Shown piece after piece: positions 28,616 through 33,151 of a stretch of DNA of 33,151 bases (its first letter is position 1; every line of letters starts with the position of its first letter). The notes beneath the pieces are model-generated. The model did no database searches. It saw nothing but the letters and a program-made list of their open reading frames with translations, and was not told the origin of the DNA. Position numbers and translations under genes: made by a program. The DNA lies in the NCBI RefSeq assembly GCF_001984095.1, contig NZ_LYVQ01000052.1, positions 1 to 33,151 of the forward strand, given 5' to 3'. This DNA comes from Pelomonas sp. KK5. GTDB lineage: Bacteria > Pseudomonadota > Gammaproteobacteria > Burkholderiales > Burkholderiaceae_C.

Positions 28616-30243
28616 TGGGCGCGCATGTCAAGGTCCGGGGCCTGAAGATCGTCGCCGGCGAGCACACGATCGTCGACGAGCTGAACTTCGAGATCGCGCC
28701 GGGCGAGGTGCTGGCGCTGATCGGCGAATCCGGCTCCGGCAAGACGACCACCGCGCTGGCGCTGATGGGCTATGCCCGCCACGGCTGCCGCATCGCCGGC
28801 GGCACCATCCATATCGGCGAGACCGAGGTGCTGGGCCTCGGCGAGGCGCAGCAGCGCGCGCTGCGGGGCCGCCGCGTCGCCTACATCGCGCAGAGCGCGG
28901 CCGCCTCGTTCAACCCCTCGCGCACGATCATGGACCAGGTCGTCGAGCCGGCCATGATCCACCGTACGCTGGAGCGTGCCGCCGCCGAGGCCAAGGCCGT
29001 CGCGCTGTTCACCGAGCTGGCGCTGCCGAACCCACACACCATCGGTGCCCGCTATCCGCACCAGGTCTCCGGCGGCCAGCTGCAGCGTCTGATGGCGGCG
29101 ATGGCGCTGATCACCGATCCCGATCTGGTCATCCTCGACGAGCCGACGACGGCGCTCGACGTGACCACGCAGATCGAGGTGCTGCGCGCCTTCCGCCGCG
29201 TCGTGCGGGAGCGGGGCACGACCGCCGTCTACGTCAGCCATGACCTGGCCGTGGTGGCGCAGATGGCCGACCACATCCTGGTGCTGCGCGACGGCTCGAT
29301 GCGCGAACTCGGCGCCACCGCGCAGATCCTCGCCGCGCCGGTGCACGACTACACGCAGAGCCTGTTGGCGGCCGCGCAGCCGAAGCAGCGCGAGGCCGGC
29401 TGCAGTTCCTCGGCCCGCGCGGACGCCGCCCCGCTGCTGGAGGTGAAGTCGCTGTCGGCCGGCTACGGCGCGCTCGACCGGCAGGGCAGGCCGGCGGTGC
29501 TGATCCTGGAGGACATCAACCTGAAGCTGTACCGCGGCCAGGCCATCGGTGTGATCGGCGAATCGGGCTCGGGCAAGACCACGCTGGCCCGCGCCATCGC
29601 CGGCCTGATCGCGCCCTGCGCGGGGCAGATGCTGTTCGACGGCAAGCCGCTGCCGACCACGCTGGCCGGCCGCAGCAAGGACGAGCTGCGCCGCGTGCAG
29701 ATCGTCTTCCAGATGGCGGACACGGCGCTGAATCCCTCGCAGACGATCGAGCGCATCCTGGCGCGGCCGCTGCAGTTCTACCGCGGCCTGAGCGGCCCGG
29801 CACTGCAGCGCCGGATCGGCGAGCTGCTCGACCTGGTCAAGCTGCCGCGCAGCGTCGCCGGCCGCCTGCCGGGCGGCCTGTCGGGCGGCCAGAAGCAGCG
29901 CGTCAACCTCGCGCGGGCGCTGGCGGCCGAGCCCGAGCTGATCCTCTGCGACGAGGTGACCTCGGCGCTGGACACGGTGGTCGGCGCGGCCGTGCTGGAC
30001 CTGATCGCGGAGCTGCGGCGCGAGCTGGGCCTGTCCTACCTCTTCATCAGCCACGACCTGCACACGGTGCGTTCCGTCTGCGACGAGATCGTCGTGATGC
30101 AGCACGGCCGCAAGCTGGCCCAGGTCGCCCGCGCCGACTACGAGCGCGGCCCGCACCACCCTTACTACGAGCTGCTGGCGCGCTCGGTGCCCGAGCTGCG
30201 CCAGGGCTGGCTCGACGACCAGACCACGGCCACTGCGGCCTGA
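28615..30243 (+). CDS. ABC transporter double ATP-binding protein (DppD-DppF fusion)
   Basis: The product has 542 residues with two complete ATPase domains. Domain 1: Walker A 'GESGSGKTT' (37-45), signature 'VSGGQ' (151-155), Walker B with Asp175-Glu176 ('LVILDEPTTALD'), switch His209. Domain 2: Walker A (315-323), signature 'LSGGQ' (422-426), Walker B 'LILCDEVTSALD' with Asp446-Glu447, His near 480. Both sites look catalytically intact. In most dipeptide systems these are two genes (dppD, dppF); the fused form is common in alpha- and betaproteobacteria. The C-terminal oligopeptide-transport extension of each half is short or absent. It powers the importer with the two permeases. Confidence 0.95.
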   Translation: MGAHVKVRGLKIVAGEHTIVDELNFEIAPGEVLALIGESGSGKTTTALALMGYARHGCRIAGGTIHIGETEVLGLGEAQQRALRGRRVAYIAQSAAASFNPSRTIMDQVVEPAMIHRTLERAAAEAKAVALFTELALPNPHTIGARYPHQVSGGQLQRLMAAMALITDPDLVILDEPTTALDVTTQIEVLRAFRRVVRERGTTAVYVSHDLAVVAQMADHILVLRDGSMRELGATAQILAAPVHDYTQSLLAAAQPKQREAGCSSSARADAAPLLEVKSLSAGYGALDRQGRPAVLILEDINLKLYRGQAIGVIGESGSGKTTLARAIAGLIAPCAGQMLFDGKPLPTTLAGRSKDELRRVQIVFQMADTALNPSQTIERILARPLQFYRGLSGPALQRRIGELLDLVKLPRSVAGRLPGGLSGGQKQRVNLARALAAEPELILCDEVTSALDTVVGAAVLDLIAELRRELGLSYLFISHDLHTVRSVCDEIVVMQHGRKLAQVARADYERGPHHPYYELLARSVPELRQGWLDDQTTATAA

Positions 30244-30258
30244 CCGAAGGAACCCACC

Positions 30259-31332
30259 ATGAGCAAGACATACAGGATCGCCACGATTCCCGGCGACGGC
30301 ATCGGCAAGGAAGTGATGCCCGAGGCGCTGCGCGTGCTGAAGGTCGCCGCCCGGCGCTTCGACATCGACCTCGAGCTGACGCCGATCGAATGGGCCAGCT
30401 GCGACTACTACGCCTCGGCCGGCCAGATGATGCCGGACGACTGGAAGGCGCAGCTGCAGGGCCAGGACGCGATCCTGTTCGGCGCGGTCGGCTGGCCGGC
30501 GACCGTGCCCGACCACATCTCGCTGTGGGGCTCACTGCTGAAGTTCCGCCGCGAGTTCGACCAGTACATCAACCTGCGCCCGGTGCGCCTGTTCGATGGC
30601 GTGCCTTGCCCGCTGGCCGGCCGCAAGCCGGGCGACATCGACTACTTCGTCGTGCGCGAGAACACCGAGGGCGAGTACACGAATCTCGGCGGCACGATGT
30701 ACCCCGGCACCGAGCGCGAGATCGTGATCCAGGAGTCGGTGTTCTCCCGCTTCGGCAGCGACCGGGTGCTCAAGTTCGCCTACGAGCTCGCGCAGAGCCG
30801 GCCCCGCAAGCACCTGACCGTCGCCACCAAGAGCAACGGCATCGCGCTCAGCATGCCCTGGTGGGACAGCCGGGCGGACGCCGTCGGCCAGGGCTACCCG
30901 GAGGTCGCGGTCGACAAGCAGCACATCGACATCCTCAGTGCCCGCTTCGTCCTGCAGCCGAACCGCTTCGACGTGGTCGTGGCCACCAACCTGTTCGGGG
31001 ACATCCTGTCCGACCTCGGGCCCGCCACCACCGGCACGATCGGCCTGGCACCGTCGGCCAACCTCAATCCCGAGCGCAGCTTCCCCTCGCTGTTCGAGCC
31101 GGTGCACGGCTCGGCGCCGGACATCTACGGCCGCAACATCGCCAACCCGGTGGCGATGATCTGGTCCGCCGCGCTGATGCTGGACTTCCTGGGCGAGCGC
31201 GAGGCGCACGACGCCATCCTCTCGGCCATCGAGACCGTGCTGCGCGAGGGCCCGCGCACCGGCGACCTCGGCGGCACCGCCTCGACCACCGAGCTCGGCG
31301 AGGCGATCGCCGCGCTGGTCGCCGGCGCATGA
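30259..31332 (+). CDS. TtuC-like tartrate/D-malate dehydrogenase (beta-hydroxyacid oxidative decarboxylase)
   Basis: The product has 357 residues, the usual length for the tartrate dehydrogenase branch of the isocitrate/isopropylmalate dehydrogenase family. Visible marks are 'IPGDGIGKEVM' (10-20), 'LFGAVGWP', 'INLRPVRLF' with substrate Arg, 'VVRENTEGEYTNLGG', 'KSNGIALSMPWWD' (Lys), the Asp pair in 'NLFGDILSDLGP' that binds Mn/Mg, and 'FEPVHGSAPDIYGRNIANPVAM' of the NAD site. Members oxidise D-malate, tartrate or 3-alkylmalates and release CO2 with NAD+. It begins 15 bp after the ATPase gene with AAGGAA upstream. In this operon it could process a hydroxy-diacid formed from the imported substrate. 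Confidence 0.92.
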   Translation: MSKTYRIATIPGDGIGKEVMPEALRVLKVAARRFDIDLELTPIEWASCDYYASAGQMMPDDWKAQLQGQDAILFGAVGWPATVPDHISLWGSLLKFRREFDQYINLRPVRLFDGVPCPLAGRKPGDIDYFVVRENTEGEYTNLGGTMYPGTEREIVIQESVFSRFGSDRVLKFAYELAQSRPRKHLTVATKSNGIALSMPWWDSRADAVGQGYPEVAVDKQHIDILSARFVLQPNRFDVVVATNLFGDILSDLGPATTGTIGLAPSANLNPERSFPSLFEPVHGSAPDIYGRNIANPVAMIWSAALMLDFLGEREAHDAILSAIETVLREGPRTGDLGGTASTTELGEAIAALVAGA

Positions 31333-31358
31333 CCTGACCCCCTCGACAGAGACCCACC

Positions 31359-32852
31359 ATGCCGCTGAGCCTGACCCGCGCCGACCTGCAGCGCACGCAG
31401 AACTTCATCAACGCCCGCTGGAGCGACGCCGCTGATGGCCGCCGGCTGCCGGTCAGCGATCCCGCCTCCGACGCGGTCTTCGCCGAGGTGCCCGACAGCG
31501 GCGCCGCCGATGCGCGGGCCGCCGTCGATGCCGCGCAGGCGGCGCTGCCGGCCTGGCGCGCCACCCCGGCCAAGCAGCGCGCCCAGCTGCTCAAGCGCTG
31601 GCACGCCCTCATCCTGGCCCACCAGGAAGACCTGGGCCGCCTGATCTCCCGCGAGCAGGGCAAGCCGCTGGCGGAAGGTCGCGGCGAGGTGCTCTATGCG
31701 GCCAGCTACGTCGAATGGTTCGCCGAGGAGGCCACCCGCGCCTACGGGGACGTGATTCCCGAGCCGGTGCGCGGGCGCAAGATGCTGGTGGTCAAGGAGC
31801 CGGTCGGCGTGGTCGCCGCGATCACGCCCTGGAACTTCCCGGCGGCCATGATTGCCCGCAAGATCGCGCCGGCGCTGGCCGCCGGCTGCACCGTCGTCGC
31901 CAAGCCGGCCGAGGACACGCCGCTGACTTCCCTGGCCCTGACCCGGCTGGCCGAGGAGGCGGGCCTGCCGGCGGGCGTGCTGAACATGGTCGTGGCCTCG
32001 CGCGAGCGGGCCGCCGAGGTGGTCGATGTCTGGTTGGCCGACGGCCGCGTGCGCAAGATCACCTTCACCGGCTCCACGCCGGTCGGCAAGCACCTCGCGC
32101 GCGAGTCGGCCGGCACGCTGAAGAAGCTCTCGCTGGAACTCGGCGGCAACGCGCCCTTCATCGTCTTCGACGATGCCGACATCGATGCCGCGGTCGAGGG
32201 ACTGATGGCGGCGAAGTTCCGCAACGGCGGGCAGACCTGCGTCTGCCCCAACCGCGTCTTCGTGCAGCGCGGCGTGCATGACCTGTTCGTCGAGAAGCTG
32301 GCGCTCCGCGTGGCGGCGCTGGTGGTCGGCCCGGCCAGCGCGCCGGGCTCGCAGATCGGCCCGATGATCAACGGCCGCGCGGTCGACAAGATCGAACGGC
32401 ATGTCGCCGATGCGGTGTCCCGCGGGGCCTCCATCGTGGTCGGCGGCCGGCGGCTGCGGTCCGACAGCTGCGACGGGCCGAACTACTACGCGCCGACGGT
32501 GCTGACCGGCGCCGACGCCTCGATGGCCTGCTCCCTCGAGGAGACCTTCGGCCCGGTCGTGCCGATCACCCGCTTCGACAGCGAGGCCGAGGTGATCGCC
32601 GCCGCCAACGACACGCCGTTCGGACTGGCCGCCTACTTCTATTCGCGCGACATCGCCCGCGTCTGGCGCGTCAGCGATGCGCTGGAGACCGGCATCGTCG
32701 GCATCAACGAAGGCGCGCTGGCGGCAGAGGCCGCGCCCTTCGGTGGCATCAAGGAATCGGGCTACGGCCGCGAAGGTTCGCGCTACGGGCTCGACGACTA
32801 CATGCAGACCAAGTACCTTTGCCAGGGCCTGAACCTGGGCGCCGCAGCATGA
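31359..32852 (+). CDS. NAD(P)-dependent succinate-semialdehyde dehydrogenase-like enzyme
   Basis: The product has 497 residues. The pattern is that of GabD-type aldehyde dehydrogenases: '[35 protein letters not shown]' with Asn159 and Lys182, '[11 protein letters not shown]', general base Glu260 in 'LELGGNAP', the double-Cys motif '[10 protein letters not shown]' with nucleophile Cys294 and Cys296 (the redox-switch pair of GabD), and '[10 protein letters not shown]'. It oxidises succinate semialdehyde or a related omega-carboxy aldehyde. It would take up the aldehyde left by the class III aminotransferase or PuuB-like oxidase. Its stop overlaps the tonB start by four bases (ATGA). Confidence 0.9.
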   Translation: MPLSLTRADLQRTQNFINARWSDAADGRRLPVSDPASDAVFAEVPDSGAADARAAVDAAQAALPAWRATPAKQRAQLLKRWHALILAHQEDLGRLISREQGKPLAEGRGEVLYAASYVEWFAEEATRAYGDVIPEPVRGRKMLVVKEPVGVVAAITPWNFPAAMIARKIAPALAAGCTVVAKPAEDTPLTSLALTRLAEEAGLPAGVLNMVVASRERAAEVVDVWLADGRVRKITFTGSTPVGKHLARESAGTLKKLSLELGGNAPFIVFDDADIDAAVEGLMAAKFRNGGQTCVCPNRVFVQRGVHDLFVEKLALRVAALVVGPASAPGSQIGPMINGRAVDKIERHVADAVSRGASIVVGGRRLRSDSCDGPNYYAPTVLTGADASMACSLEETFGPVVPITRFDSEAEVIAAANDTPFGLAAYFYSRDIARVWRVSDALETGIVGINEGALAAEAAPFGGIKESGYGREGSRYGLDDYMQTKYLCQGLNLGAAA

Positions 32853-33151
32853 ATTTCGCGCAGGGCAAGCCCGGGTCCTCGCGGCTGAGCGGTTTCGGCG
32901 TGGTGGTGGCGATCCACGTCATCATCATCTGGGGCCTCGCCAGCGGCCTGGCCCGCAAGGCGATGGAAAAGGTCGTCGGCCCGATCGAGACCCGCGTGAT
33001 CGAGGAGAAGGTCAAGCCGCCGCCACCGCCCGAGAAGGTCGTGCCGCCGCCACCCGACATCAAGGCCCCGCCGCCGCCGTACGTGCCGCCGCCGGAGTTC
33101 GTCGTCACCGCACCGCCGCCGCCGGTTGCGATCCAGGCCCCGACCACGCAG
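32849..33151 (+). CDS. tonB: Energy transducer TonB, N-terminal part (cut by window edge)
   Basis: The frame opens at ATG 32849 and is still open at the window end (101 residues visible). It has a short cytoplasmic head, a single transmembrane helix 'GVVVAIHVIIIWGLASGL' containing the His that is essential in TonB helices, then a Pro-rich spacer with repeated 'PPPPE' and 'PPPPD' blocks and Glu/Lys. The C-terminal receptor-binding domain lies outside. TonB links the proton motive force, via ExbB/ExbD, to outer-membrane receptors such as the one at 16253-18439. The ATGA overlap with the aldehyde dehydrogenase is unusual for a tonB gene, which normally has its own iron-controlled promoter. Confidence 0.87.
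   Translation, partial: MNFAQGKPGSSRLSGFGVVVAIHVIIIWGLASGLARKAMEKVVGPIETRVIEEKVKPPPPPEKVVPPPPDIKAPPPPYVPPPEFVVTAPPPPVAIQAPTTQ

Noticed and set aside
23788-32852. Assignment of the plus-strand operon as the standard Puu putrescine pathway
   Set aside because: The oxidase resembles PuuB, but the gamma-glutamylputrescine synthetase, hydrolase and PuuP-type carrier are absent, and HAD, TtuC-like and Dpp-type genes are extra.
1-33151. CRISPR array, insertion sequences, tRNA genes, riboswitches and attachment sites
   Set aside because: No regularly spaced repeats, transposase motifs, cloverleaf-like sequences, recognised aptamer motifs or flanking direct repeats were seen on either strand.

Overview
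The window is GC-rich bacterial DNA, densely coded, with most third codon positions G or C. The gene families point to a betaproteobacterium of the order Burkholderiales, plausibly a Comamonadaceae/Sphaerotilaceae relative. The indicators are a Bug/TctC solute receptor, a Burkholderia-type porin, a HupE cluster with its membrane-anchor partner, and a TtuC-like dehydrogenase. This is inferred from family content; the species cannot be read from the sequence. I see no rRNA, tRNA, CRISPR array, insertion sequence or phage gene.

Region 1 (1-6175, plus strand) is a catabolic and uptake operon. It holds the end of an HpcH/HpaI-type aldolase, a porin, a TctC/Bug periplasmic receptor, an amidohydrolase-2 (lactonase-like) enzyme, a TctA permease fused to a TctB-like domain, and a carboxymuconolactone-decarboxylase-like protein. 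It looks like import plus ring/lactone opening and aldol cleavage of a carboxylic acid whose identity I cannot determine. A broken membrane-protein gene (6219-6580, minus) lies between this operon and the next block.

Region 2 (6568-18439, minus strand) is a long co-directional run. Read 5'->3' it contains a TonB-dependent siderophore-type receptor, a PepSY membrane protein, a DUF1624/HGSNAT-like membrane protein, a one-domain AraC regulator and an M20 amidohydrolase. A 97-bp gap follows. Next come a metal-handling group (DUF4198 protein, small periplasmic protein, HupE/UreJ permease, membrane-anchored beta-sandwich protein) and, almost without spacing, a cupin / FAD amine-oxidase / aldehyde-dehydrogenase unit.

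Region 3 (18705-33151) is a divergent pair of operons around a 437-bp intergenic region (22665-23101) rich in hairpins and repeats. The minus arm encodes a two-domain GNAT acetyltransferase, a GhrA-like 2-hydroxyacid dehydrogenase, a class III aminotransferase and an Lrp-type regulator, and ends in a clear intrinsic terminator. The plus arm encodes a HAD-family protein, a PuuB-like FAD oxidase, a complete Dpp-type ABC importer (receptor, two permeases, fused double ATPase), a TtuC-like beta-hydroxyacid dehydrogenase, a succinate-semialdehyde-dehydrogenase-like enzyme and the start of tonB. Together they look like a system that imports an amine or amino-acid-like compound and converts it by oxidation or transamination to an aldehyde and then a carboxylic acid. 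The substrate is unknown. This divergon is the best candidate here for an uncharacterised pathway.
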